DNA of 32,816 nt from Chitinispirillaceae bacterium (GTDB lineage: Bacteria; Fibrobacterota; Chitinivibrionia; Chitinivibrionales; Chitinispirillaceae): positions 1-32,816 of the forward strand of contig JAFGHA010000205.1 of the NCBI GenBank assembly GCA_016930275.1. Direction: 5' to 3'. Each line of letters starts with the position of its first letter. Position 1 is the first letter of the stretch. Positions 11,401 to 17,210 of this stretch are shown here, one piece after another. The notes beneath the pieces are model-generated. The model searched no databases. It saw only the letters and a list, made by a program, of their open reading frames with translations, and was not told where the DNA came from. Both the position numbers and the translations under genes were made by a program.

Positions 11401-12101
11401 CCGTTGGCAATATATTGATCAAGATAAAGAACATCCGCTTCGGGGCCATGAATACCGCCGATATCCATCACCCGTTGCCCCCCAATAAATACCCACACGT
11501 CGTCATCACCTCTGAAATGAAACTCCAGACTGTCCTTCATGGTGAATTCCCAATGAAGTTCCATCGTGAATCCGTAGTTATGGTCGGGCAGTGCCCCTTC
11601 GTGACCGTACCCTTTTCCGTCGAGCGGGAAAAAGCTGGAAGATTCGAACTCGTATGTTCCGGGAGAGTTGGGGACATAATCGAAAATCAGTACCGAATCG
11701 ATCGTCTTATTGATGAAGGCGGTATCATGTCCCACATTTGTCAATCCGGTAGGAAGAGAGGAATACCTGACGTAGCGGTTCGCCCATGCATCACCGGCAT
11801 TGTAGTAGTTGTAGATGATGGAATCCCCCGGTTGCCACGAGCGAAACCACCGGTCAATCCGCCGGTTGAAATAGGGGGTGTTGCCGAGAATCGGTTTACT
11901 GACACTATCGAGCGTTGGTGCCACCATATTCAATTGCCTCGCGGCAGGGTTCGGCGTGATTTCAAATTCCGGATTCGAAGAATCGGTATGGAAATCATAG
12001 AACGTCACCGGTACTTCGAGTGTTGGAGGGTACACCTGAGAAATACTCTCCGTAAATCCAACCAACAACAGGCACGCTACCATAATTGACAGGTATTTCA
12101 T
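5442..12101 (-). CDS. Giant secreted fibro-slime domain protein with five ~330-residue modules
   Basis: The 2219-residue product has a signal peptide (residues 1-22, ending FTESISQ). A fibro-slime domain (PA14-like, TIGR02148 type) spans about 28-265, with FTMELHWEFTMKDSLEFHF, FRGDDDVWVFIGGQRVMDI and YTLDFFYAERHVTGSN. Modules then start at about residues 373, 707, 1036, 1368 and 1700 with PGxxDHxxIEG-like strands. The first four each contain a YDSLxIxxxDG strand and an xGxRSDxxxWxxVxxxW motif; the fifth is partial. The C-terminal part has a DVNGNGYLDQITLTF strand, and the end (FWNGFNKGGMPVAPGIYRF) looks like a FlgD-type or sorting-type beta domain. No catalytic domain is seen. Such proteins are found in the outer envelope of Fibrobacter and are linked to substrate adhesion; that role is inferred here. 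GGGGA precedes the ATG. Confidence 0.87.
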   Translation of the reverse strand: MKYLSIMVACLLLVGFTESISQVYPPTLEVPVTFYDFHTDSSNPEFEITPNPAARQLNMVAPTLDSVSKPILGNTPYFNRRIDRWFRSWQPGDSIIYNYYNAGDAWANRYVRYSSLPTGLTNVGHDTAFINKTIDSVLIFDYVPNSPGTYEFESSSFFPLDGKGYGHEGALPDHNYGFTMELHWEFTMKDSLEFHFRGDDDVWVFIGGQRVMDIGGIHGPEADVLYLDQYIANGTFTRGQRYTLDFFYAERHVTGSNIQISTNIISAEPSEIHLYAYPSDTVCAGEQLMAVAVVIDNDGNPLPVMSDSTLWRIIPNGANTDAHLSTNNPTNPLMGDTIYFNPTEAYALEGIEGRLQTSSGTIYDTIWIYVKACNPDHVTIEGNPPPFSTTDQLRNDQPLSVITISESATSGNGYAIVRDEFGNFITASNNTSWTITGGAQYIDRVEVGNASQGEGIVYKESGLTEEGNGEVTATCNMYSFPITPDNVAVRILQISYDSLQISILDGSVYRRITSLITTTDNDTLLIVRGKRSDNGNWEVVEGNWSMTGLTSSTTAPQPGQSWNFTPIDTAHGTITVANALDTTLKTSIPVIVGTGAPNSLEIFPNATGTQYADPPTVYVDSAGIEFPLYAKVFDSRGVWLRQYDSLTAPISWRIIELSGNTNTPTGTYTRTTGNRTGFTPTRARNVVDLVATFSSGGRTFYDTVRVRVVPGRPDHITIQEDTTANGRDLTRLDMQSNETEAYLYAILRDRFDNFIDFVQGALWWSKDTTIVQAEPTLTGTFIGEGVVTRRSDSVSQTHVFTSTDDGSLKDSILIALTNITYDSLRIYILDGGKRIVDTVRIRIDETLTLYVEGRRSDGQGWDNITATWDKSASLITIGDPPERSDNWPVTPDSVGTGRITVSRTGAVSDSVVAIFLPGLPGEVRLYRRTGTPSAAGPYRRPPQIDTLTAGVSAPFVAKIFDRNNIWLSDYENAARNNLFSWTMTLVSGFNPPDTLSARTGYNVAMLPTSAYNTYNVTVTFTEGSQVYTASALVYVKPGPVDHLVIEGSPNPTGTALQNDNPLSTIEFGNRDTVKTAFAVLRDRFGNFISASQSTNWSSVNISIVTAIEGLAIAGEGRITRVGTLGSTKVVAVNRNNTSLFDTVDVVLSQFSYDSLRIVVDDSIHIQILEMRSDQDTVLQVIGKRSFDGVWVPVTGDWAYTANTESQSAQSLTAWTFVPTDTGSGIIVVSRGSAVPDTVWVNINPGLPDKLVLYEREGEVPDGSNPPYPDPLTALTAVAGTPFPLVAKILDHNGVWLPEYEQNPDLSRQIRWEIIEIPPTDSSGFLDDTTGHKRSFTPVRAYQSVYVVAWLYVDANHTFLDTVKLEIVPGEAAQLVIEGSSVYDPIRANSIDTAVIPSSTTTTRVYAIVRDSIGNYVSYSEVTTWGVVDDDIAVTVRNGNTTVGEGVISRNVQEDTVKVFAIDDETGFRDSTVVRLLAFFYTQLRIVVGTDTAADSLTMTTNDDTTLYVQGLRSDSAIWVDVEAHWENSGNLTIVPGAPGWSHSWPFSPADTGRGWIRVTMDDDAQTLPDTLWVTFLPGPPTKVTIKIITPEDKRIAGEPIEVVLEITNENGLVPGEYCFDKVDGIMYTDTLGDGGRPRPFVVLGEDTVYLTEKGDRQCFEGGRDTITTTLFYVPDEPADSLHRITVQLGELTARTTPFILLPGELDKLVLEYGNGDPVGDTISMEYPSGHVTMFSIGYDKYGNRIGPIKSDWSADSTLHKIDQATRTERIVYIASNVEDNEAGTITAVPSDTAYDHISAQVFVKITGPLIKLVEAKTRDVNGNGYLDQITLTFSRPVTFPEDYDFDELRISYGLTEFEIDSIVGIGERSDSVWVIRLKENTSEGPQTDWTPYVSIDRNMEMTVDSLTELLSIDGAGPVVWKVEKRITNVLDRTADEVRIIFSEDVQRATGEGQSLSNSDSLIMIIYVWEAIPNGDSTYTYVLVDSMLQGIDNIQSTGDDELTFLVLNGEDIASRHRISIRILTADGDTSAYITDRADSPNLPEFTNQLVPIDIIGAPPVITIAPNPSRPTASHVKPGTIKLEHTVDAKRWAYEEGGGVLIRITLSLPNIETLRQQNPTLSEDSLLSIIKNIKLPAFLKIYDFVGNTVNYAETSNLLKKLPSEALSGRYSVYDLDLFWNGFNKGGMPVAPGIYRFVLKSSSNHPLYRWEEKFVKTIGIRH

Positions 12102-12123
12102 GCTTTCCCCGGTCTGTTAATTG

Positions 12124-12152
12124 TCATTAAATGTATTTGGGTAAACTGACAA
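12124..12152 (-). promoter_or_regulatory. Candidate promoter of the fibro-slime gene
   Basis: On the minus strand TTGTCA (12147-12152) and TAATGA (12124-12129) are 17 nt apart, with the -10 box about 22 nt before the ATG. The -35 box matches 5 of 6 and the -10 box about 4 of 6. Confidence 0.35.
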
Positions 12153-12425
12153 CCGAACAACATCCGTATCTCTGTTTTTCATTACCACACAGCTTCCCGG
12201 TCCGACCGGTTGCGATACCGCAACGATACTTCCGCACGCTACTGACCTGCAACATCATGTCAGCATATAACGGCTTTCTTCATCTGCGCTATCCACCGAT
12301 AGTGGCTCTTCTATTAATGATACACCGCCAACTGTGGTAAATCAATCGTACATGATGCATAATGCACATTAAATAAATATATATGGCGGTAGTGGAAGTT
12401 TTCACCCCCAATACAACCACCCTAT

Positions 12426-12457
12426 CCGTTGAAAATTCAACGGTAAAAGGGTATTTT
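12426..12457 (+). promoter_or_regulatory. Candidate thiF promoter overlapped by an 18-nt palindrome
   Basis: TTGAAA (12429-12434) and TATTTT (12452-12457) are 17 nt apart. The -35 box is embedded in the inverted repeat CCGTTGAAAATTCAACGG (12426-12443), two 8-nt arms around AA. A repressor or activator binding there would directly control the promoter. The boxes lie about 60 nt before the thiF start. Confidence 0.45.
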
Positions 12458-12517
12458 GCCATCACGTACCGGGTTATGCAACCCCGATGGTAAAAATTCC
12501 TTTCCGGAGAATTCACT

Positions 12518-13144
12518 ATGGAAGATTTTTCTTTTTCAAAAGTGACCGCAGCCTATTTTACCCCGGCACAGGCGGAAGCACTCGAAAAAGTGACCATCGG
12601 TATTGCCGGTGCCGGCGGGATCGGCTCAAATTGTGCTCTGATGCTTGTGCGCAGCGGTTTCTCCCGTTTCACGCTGGTCGATTTTGATACCGTTTTCCCT
12701 TCAAACCTCAACCGTCAGGCATACAACCGGAATCATATCGGAAAAAAGAAGGTCGAGTGCCTCCATCAACTCTGTATCGCCATCAACTCCTACGCTGAAA
12801 TAACCGCCTATGCGGCGAGAATCGATTCCGGAAATATCATGCAACTGTTTGATAATTGTGATGTTATCATCGAAGCATTCGACGATGCGGGCAGTAAGGC
12901 ACTTCTCTTCACCTCGTACCTCAACTCCGGAAAACTACTGGTGGGAGTAAGCGGAATTGCGGGAATCGGCAATACCGACCGCATCGGCATCCGGGAAATC
13001 CGGGAGAATTGTTTTATTGTCGGCGATGAGGTTACTGGAGTTTCCGAAACGGTAAAACCCTACGCCCCCCGGGTTATGGTTGCAGCTGCTAAAATGGCGG
13101 ATATTGTTCTTGAAAAGGTACTATGCGGCTTTTCCACAGGTTGA
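12518..13144 (+). CDS. thiF: ThiF family 2 protein (E1-like sulfur-carrier adenylyltransferase)
   Basis: The 208-residue protein is a short E1-like enzyme. It has the nucleotide loop GIAGAGGIGSN (residues 28-38), the acidic LVDFDTVFPSNLNRQ block that binds ATP and Mg, KKVECLHQL, DVIIEAFDD and the late YAPRVMVAAAKMADIVLEKV. The length fits the ThiF family 2 (about 200 residues) seen in anaerobes, which adenylates the C-terminus of ThiS for thiazole synthesis. No thiS, thiG or thiH is in the window, so its partner is elsewhere or it serves another carrier. The start ATG at 12518 has GGAG nine nt upstream. The promoter of the next gene, tRNA-Arg, begins within its last codons. Confidence 0.8.
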   Translation: MEDFSFSKVTAAYFTPAQAEALEKVTIGIAGAGGIGSNCALMLVRSGFSRFTLVDFDTVFPSNLNRQAYNRNHIGKKKVECLHQLCIAINSYAEITAYAARIDSGNIMQLFDNCDVIIEAFDDAGSKALLFTSYLNSGKLLVGVSGIAGIGNTDRIGIREIRENCFIVGDEVTGVSETVKPYAPRVMVAAAKMADIVLEKVLCGFSTG

Positions 13145-13170
13145 AATAACGCTGCTGCAGGTGCTATATT
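13141..13170 (+). promoter_or_regulatory. Promoter of tRNA-Arg, overlapping the thiF stop codon
   Basis: TTGAAA (13141-13146) and TATATT (13165-13170) are 18 nt apart and end 11 nt before the tRNA. The -35 box overlaps the thiF stop codon. The fit in sequence and position is very good for a stable RNA promoter. Confidence 0.6.
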
Positions 13171-13181
13171 CACTACGAAAT

Positions 13182-13255
13182 GCCCCCGTAGCTCAGGTGG
13201 ATAGAGCACAGGTTTCCTAAACCTGGTGCCACAGGTTCGAATCCTGTCGGGGGTA
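13182..13255 (+). tRNA. tRNA-Arg (anticodon CCT)
   Basis: A complete cloverleaf can be folded: acceptor GCCCCCG with CGGGGGT, D-arm GCTC/GAGC, anticodon stem CAGGT/ACCTG with loop TTCCTAA, variable GTGCC, T-arm ACAGG/CCTGT with TTCGAAT, and discriminator A. The anticodon CCT (13216-13218) reads the arginine codon AGG. The 3' CCA is not encoded. The first pair of the acceptor is a G-U wobble. Confidence 0.95.
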
Positions 13256-13267
13256 TGTTTTATTTTT

Positions 13268-13310
13268 ACGCTCTAACTGCCGTAAATACCGGGGGTTGAG
13301 CGTTTTTTGT
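13268..13310 (+). terminator. Intrinsic terminator of tRNA-Arg
   Basis: ACGCTC (13268-13273) pairs with GAGCGT (13298-13303), with further partial pairing inside (AAC with GTT, GCC with GGG), followed at once by TTTTTT and, after a G, TTTTT. It lies 12 nt after the tRNA, and no other gene on this strand would use it. Confidence 0.65.
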
Positions 13311-13355
13311 TTTTGGGGGCTTTCGGCCTGCTTTTTCCTCATTTTTCGACCAAGA

Positions 13356-13407
13356 TACTACGAATTACTACGGGTTACTACAAAAAACCGTAGACCCGAC
13401 CGTAGAC
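13356..13407. repeat. Short tandem repeats beside the tRNA (TACTACg x3, ACCGTAGAC x2)
   Basis: TACTAC occurs three times at a 10-nt period (13356, 13366, 13376), followed by two direct copies of ACCGTAGAC (13387-13395 and 13399-13407). CTACGG of the first set and CCGTAG of the second are reverse complements, so hairpins are possible. Closely spaced direct and inverted boxes next to a tRNA 3' end resemble the arm sites of tyrosine-recombinase attachment regions, but no integrase is in the window. Confidence 0.5.
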
Positions 13408-13443
13408 TCTGCCGGTTTACGAATGTGCAATTTCATATGGTAT

Positions 13444-13578
13444 TCAGTGTTTCACACTGTTTCTTTTGTAACGCTTTAGCCGTCTTACTCCACAGTCTGG
13501 GAGCCAGTGGTTTGTCACGTTGTTCACTATGCGTAAGGTATCCGGTGTTACCACACCGTTTCTTGGTTGCGCATTCAT
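13444..13578 (-). CDS. Possible small protein, 44 residues (low support)
   Basis: An ATG at 13578 opens a 44-codon frame (MNAQPRNGVV... ending RNSVKH), basic towards its end. AAGGGG lies about nine nt upstream. The frame contains repeat copy A (13511-13561); the second copy of that repeat elsewhere has single-base gaps that would break the frame, so the frame may simply be a by-product of the repeat. No family recognised. Confidence 0.2.
   Translation of the reverse strand: MNAQPRNGVVTPDTLRIVNNVTNHWLPDCGVRRLKRYKRNSVKH
13511..13561 (-). repeat. 51-nt hairpin-bearing repeat, copy A (pairs with 20691-20741)
   Basis: Read on the minus strand it begins AAACGGTGTGGTAACACCGG and ends TGACAAA. CGGTGT and ACACCG form a 6-bp stem with a GGTA loop, followed by GGATAC and TACGC. 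By eye about 41 of 52 aligned positions match copy B with one single-base gap in each. The copies face outwards on either side of the signalling gene block. Confidence 0.6.
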
Positions 13579-13622
13579 CGTGCCTAACCCCTTGAAAGGG
13601 TTGACCACTAATGCTCGACTTG

Positions 13623-13757
13623 TCAGTAAGTAATGATCAGATCCGAATCTGAAGCATCGGATTGTATTCCGGTTATTGTGCCTTCCAGCCAGAATGCGAC
13701 AATTAATGTTTGCTTGTGCAGGTCTGAATGCGGTGTTTCAATACGGTTATTGTTCAT
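13623..13757 (-). CDS. Small protein, 44 residues, with a good ribosome-binding site
   Basis: The ATG at 13757 is preceded by AGGAG with an eight-nt spacer, the best support in this stretch. The product begins MNNNRIETPHSDLHKQ and continues TLIVAFWLEGTITG, then an acidic serine-rich stretch SDASDSD and ends LIITY. It has one short hydrophobic segment (about residues 18-25), not a clear membrane helix. It lies 92 nt downstream of the chemoreceptor gene on the same strand and could be the last gene of that transcript. I recognise no family. Confidence 0.4.
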   Translation of the reverse strand: MNNNRIETPHSDLHKQTLIVAFWLEGTITGIQSDASDSDLIITY

Positions 13758-13849
13758 GAAAGTAACTCCTGATTAAGAAACATAGGGCCCTTGCATATAC
13801 GATTGTGTAAACAAAAGCCCTCATGGCTATCCATGAACAAACGAAATAG

Positions 13850-15805
13850 TTAAAACTCTTTAAGAGTTGGTTCATCATCAAATTTAATCATATCAGCTGG
13901 AGTAATTTCATGTGTGTGTTCTCTAGTTAGCGAAAGGTGGTTGTCATGCGGATTTTGGATGGACGAGCTGTGTTTATTGTGGCTGGATGGTGTCACTCGT
14001 CTGATAGGGGCATGAAATGTGTTTGTACGCTTATCAATGTTTGCAATAGTACCAGACCCTTTGGCGCGGTAGTGATTGGTATGGTTTCTTCCATCAGAGC
14101 CGCGTACGATTCTTGTCAACTCTTCAACCATTGCATTAAGTTGCTGTGCCTGACTTGAAAGCTCTTCACTTGCCGAAGCGGATTCTTCAGAATTAGCCGC
14201 ATTTTGTTGAGTAACGGAATCCATCTGAGCGATTGCAGTATTTATCTGATCAACTCCGGAAGACTGTTCATCGCTGGCAGCGGAAACCTCCGCAATAAGA
14301 AGGTCGACTTTTTTAACTTTGTCGGCAATTTGCTCCAAAATTTCATTCACATCACGACTGGCACCAACGCCATCTTCGGCATTTTTCTGTGATTCGGCTA
14401 TCAAATCAGCGGTGTTTTTCGCAGCATCAGCAGAACGCTGTGCAAGGTTACGTACTTCTTCGGCGACAACCGCAAAACCTCTTCCGGCTTCACCGGCCCT
14501 GGCTGCTTCCACTGCTGCGTTGAGCGCAAGCAAGTTGGTTTGCATCGCGATTTCATCGATAGTCTTGACAATCTTTGCAGTTTCGTCGGATGAAGTTTTA
14601 ATGCGATTGATGGTAACACTCATTCGCTCCATTTTTTCTATTCCAAGGACCGCCGCTTTTGATGCGTCATTGGCCATCGATGTTGCTTGACGACTGTTCC
14701 CAGCATTCTGTTTTGTCATCGAAGACATCTCCTCCAGACTGCTTGATATCTCCTCCAGGCTTGACGCCTGTTCGCTGGCACCTTCAGACATCTGCTGACT
14801 GGTAGATGAAAGCTGTTCTGATGCTGCGGCTACCTGTTCAGAACCAGACGACATACTTACTATGACATTATTTATCGGCCTGACGATGCTCCGCGTTATA
14901 AAAAATGACAGCAGGGCGCCTATAATGATTGCGATTAGTGTGGTAACAATCACCATAATGTTAGTATTGGTACTCATTGCGGCCATATCGCTCTCTATAC
15001 CCTGACGAATAGACGTTATGGTTTCAACGACTGCAGAAGCCTGTGCTGCCATGAGTTCATCAGATCTGTTTTTTTGAACGACCGCACCCCAATACTGATT
15101 GCCGGCGATAGTATATCTCTCAACAAATGCATTTAATTTTGAATAGATCTCTGAAGTGAATTTATCTTGAGTAGTGTTTTCGTGCCAGTCTTCCAGGCTC
15201 GATTTAACTTTTTCGATCTGTGCTGAAAAAGACTGCCATTGTTCTTCACCATCGGTTGCGAGCAGGTAAACTGCGGCAACACGCAGTAGTAAGAAGGGTT
15301 CCACAAAGTCCTCACGAAGTGACCCTATTTTGCTGTTATCCAGATGAGAAAAGTATTCGGTTACTTCTCTGCCGATTTTTCCCCATTCCGTAAAGGCGTT
15401 GCTCTTGACGGTTTGCGCGTCTTTTTGCTGCTGGAAAGCCTCCTTGTATTGTTCCCCTTTCTTTTGTGCGGCTGCAGCCTTTTCACGATAGACTTGTTTG
15501 AGTCCTTTTAATGACAGAAGCGTCGATAACTTTTGCGTGAAATCGTTATAGGTTTCTTCCCATTTTTCGGCGGCATTGGAGGTTTCTCCTTTTTTTGCAG
15601 TAAAACCATAAATGGCGAAATCCCTTCGCATATTACCGGTATTGTTTATCGCTAAAAGACAGGCATTGCCGGCATCCGATTTTGAAAAATTATCCGTCAT
15701 CCCGCGTACACTGATCCACCCGAGAATTCCAAGAACCGAAGCTACGATGATGAGGGCAGTAAAGCCAAGGGTGATTTTTGTTGCGAGTTTCATGTTTTTA
15801 AGCAT
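13850..15805 (-). CDS. Methyl-accepting chemotaxis protein
   Basis: This 651-residue chemoreceptor has a first membrane helix at about 11-33, a periplasmic sensor of about 250 residues (34-282) that looks all-helical and is long enough for a double four-helix (HBM-like) bundle, and a second helix at 283-304. After TRSIVRPIN the HAMP domain is almost absent and the methylation helices ([18 protein letters not shown]) follow at once. The signalling tip is intact: [20 protein letters not shown] then [18 protein letters not shown] (about 419-458). The C-terminus is a His- and Ser-rich tail ending DEPTLKEF, with no NWETF-type CheR tether. AGAAGGAGA precedes the start. It is 63 nt downstream of a REC-kinase gene; no cheA or cheW is in the window. 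The ligand is unknown. Confidence 0.93.
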   Translation of the reverse strand: MLKNMKLATKITLGFTALIIVASVLGILGWISVRGMTDNFSKSDAGNACLLAINNTGNMRRDFAIYGFTAKKGETSNAAEKWEETYNDFTQKLSTLLSLKGLKQVYREKAAAAQKKGEQYKEAFQQQKDAQTVKSNAFTEWGKIGREVTEYFSHLDNSKIGSLREDFVEPFLLLRVAAVYLLATDGEEQWQSFSAQIEKVKSSLEDWHENTTQDKFTSEIYSKLNAFVERYTIAGNQYWGAVVQKNRSDELMAAQASAVVETITSIRQGIESDMAAMSTNTNIMVIVTTLIAIIIGALLSFFITRSIVRPINNVIVSMSSGSEQVAAASEQLSSTSQQMSEGASEQASSLEEISSSLEEMSSMTKQNAGNSRQATSMANDASKAAVLGIEKMERMSVTINRIKTSSDETAKIVKTIDEIAMQTNLLALNAAVEAARAGEAGRGFAVVAEEVRNLAQRSADAAKNTADLIAESQKNAEDGVGASRDVNEILEQIADKVKKVDLLIAEVSAASDEQSSGVDQINTAIAQMDSVTQQNAANSEESASASEELSSQAQQLNAMVEELTRIVRGSDGRNHTNHYRAKGSGTIANIDKRTNTFHAPIRRVTPSSHNKHSSSIQNPHDNHLSLTREHTHEITPADMIKFDDEPTLKEF

Positions 15806-15868
15806 GATAGTCTCCTTCTGTATGTGGTTTGAAAAAGGGTTTGTTTGAAGTTATTAGTATTCGATGTC

Positions 15869-16990
15869 TTATTCTGTTAATAAAGGAATGCAGAGAGTGA
15901 AGATTGCTCCCCGGGGGATATTGTTTGAGACCTCCACCCATCCATTATGAGCCAAAGCGATATCTTTAACAGTTGAAAGACCGATACCGTTACCTTTAAA
16001 CTTTGTTGTTAAACCGTTTTCGAACAGTTTGTGCCGGATATTTTCGTCGATACCGGGTCCGGTATCACTGACGGAGATCCGTGCACAGTTTTTAATCTCC
16101 CGGCTGTCTGGTCGTGGCAGAGGAGCCATTGTCAACGATAGTGCAAGGGTACCTCCGGTGGGCATGGCCTGAACCGCATTAATTACCAGATTCAAAATTG
16201 CGCGCTGCAGCTCAAATTGATCCGTGTGGAACCATACGTCTTGAGTATTGACTTGCAACTCAATGGTTTCCGGTACTATTCCTTCCATTGAGGAAACTGC
16301 ATGTTCAATTACTGCAGTACCCGATGTACGCTTGAGTAAAGGTTGTACAGTGGTACCCGAATGATTGTGTGAAAGAAGTGATGTGCATACTTCTGACGCC
16401 AGGAATACCGAGGAGCACATTTTCTGCAAGTATTTGGTACTCGCACTTCTATGGGTATCATGTTTATTGGATTCAAGTGCTAATTCTGCATAACCCAGAA
16501 CTCCGCCAAGAATATTATTAAGGTCATGTGCAATAGAACGGGCATGGTGACCGGTATATGATAACCGTTTAATCTGTTCATATTTTTCACTGGATTTACG
16601 ACTACGTGCGAGTATGCTCTCAACCTTGTGAATTATCGTTTCTCCATCAAAAGGTTTATCAAGAAAATCCTGACAGCCGATCCGCATCAGACGCACCACC
16701 AAATCCTTATCACCATAGCCGGTTATAGCCATGATAGGCAGTTCAATATCAAGTTCTCTGAGTTTGGAGATCAGTTGCTCACCATTTAGGCGAGGCATCT
16801 GTATATCACATATAAAAAGATGAAAGAATCGTTGAGCTGCAGTTGCATTGGTGATTGTTTCGAGTGCACTGAGACCGTCCGTCACACATTCCACTTCATA
16901 ACCCTTTATTTGAAGAGAAAGCTTTATCACAAAACTTGTTCTTTCTTCATCATCCGCAACAAGTATTCGCACTTTGTTTGATTTTTCCAT
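15869..16990 (-). CDS. REC-first sensor kinase (response regulator fused to histidine kinase)
   Basis: About 373 residues. An N-terminal receiver domain (about 5-120) has the acidic pair DDE, the phospho-acceptor aspartate in LFICDIQMPRL and the KPFDG lysine. A dimerisation helix with H-box SIAHDLNNILGGVLGYAELA (near residue 160) follows, then an HATPase with N-box LNLVINAVQAM, SVSDTGPGIDE and KGNGIGLSTVKDIA. There are no membrane segments: it is soluble and takes its input through phosphorylation of the receiver, so it probably relays a signal from the PAS kinase encoded upstream or from another kinase. An upstream TTG at 17020 is possible; neither start has a clear ribosome-binding site, and I prefer the ATG at 16990 because the REC fold begins just after it. 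Confidence 0.85.
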   Translation of the reverse strand: MEKSNKVRILVADDEERTSFVIKLSLQIKGYEVECVTDGLSALETITNATAAQRFFHLFICDIQMPRLNGEQLISKLRELDIELPIMAITGYGDKDLVVRLMRIGCQDFLDKPFDGETIIHKVESILARSRKSSEKYEQIKRLSYTGHHARSIAHDLNNILGGVLGYAELALESNKHDTHRSASTKYLQKMCSSVFLASEVCTSLLSHNHSGTTVQPLLKRTSGTAVIEHAVSSMEGIVPETIELQVNTQDVWFHTDQFELQRAILNLVINAVQAMPTGGTLALSLTMAPLPRPDSREIKNCARISVSDTGPGIDENIRHKLFENGLTTKFKGNGIGLSTVKDIALAHNGWVEVSNNIPRGAIFTLCIPLLTE

Positions 16991-17097
16991 GGTATTATGG
17001 GGATGCAATATACGTACCAACGGAAATCGTGTTCACGTAATTTGTTAATTGATAGTATGTTATATTTTAAGTCAGGAAATGAGGAGAGTACCTAAGG

Positions 17098-17117
17098 GGT
17101 GCAGAGATATCTGCACC
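17098..17117. other. 8-bp hairpin in the leader of the REC-kinase gene
   Basis: GGTGCAGA and TCTGCACC form a perfect stem around the loop GATA. No T-run follows on either strand. It lies between the candidate promoter at 17128-17155 and the REC-kinase start, so it would be in the 5' leader; it might also protect the end of the upstream transcript. Confidence 0.4.
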
Positions 17118-17127
17118 GGTAAAGAGT

Positions 17128-17155
17128 GGTATACTGTTAATGACAGTTATATCAA
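17128..17155 (-). promoter_or_regulatory. Candidate internal promoter for REC-kinase and chemoreceptor genes, with inverted repeat in the spacer
   Basis: On the minus strand TTGATA (17150-17155) and TATACC (17128-17133) are 16 nt apart. The spacer holds ACTGT-TAATG-ACAGT, an inverted repeat that could be an operator. Another inverted repeat, CTGCAGA with TCTGCAG, lies just upstream at about 17168-17204. Confidence 0.35.
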
Positions 17156-17210
17156 GGAGATATAATAACTGCAGAGAAACAACAGATGTAAGTAAATTCT
17201 GCAGGTGTAG

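Larger units (their letters stand above)
12102..12517. other. Divergent control region between the fibro-slime gene and thiF
   Basis: These 416 nt separate two divergent genes. They hold a candidate promoter for each gene and a palindrome over the -35 box of the thiF promoter. The middle (12345-12390) is A+T-rich. Short open frames here lack ribosome-binding sites and were left out. Confidence 0.5.

Noticed and set aside
10782..12089. 435-codon open frame on the plus strand opposite the fibro-slime gene
   Set aside because: It lies wholly antisense to a gene with signal peptide and clear domains, shows no known motif, and is explained by codon bias of the opposite strand.
13296..13595. 99-codon open frame on the plus strand after tRNA-Arg
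   Set aside because: It starts within the tRNA terminator, crosses the tandem repeats and repeat copy A, and has no ribosome-binding site.
13582..13602. Integron attC site at GCCTAAC/GTTAGGC
   Set aside because: Only one core box is found; the second box has a mismatch and the arms are far too short for attC. Kept only as part of a speculative finding.
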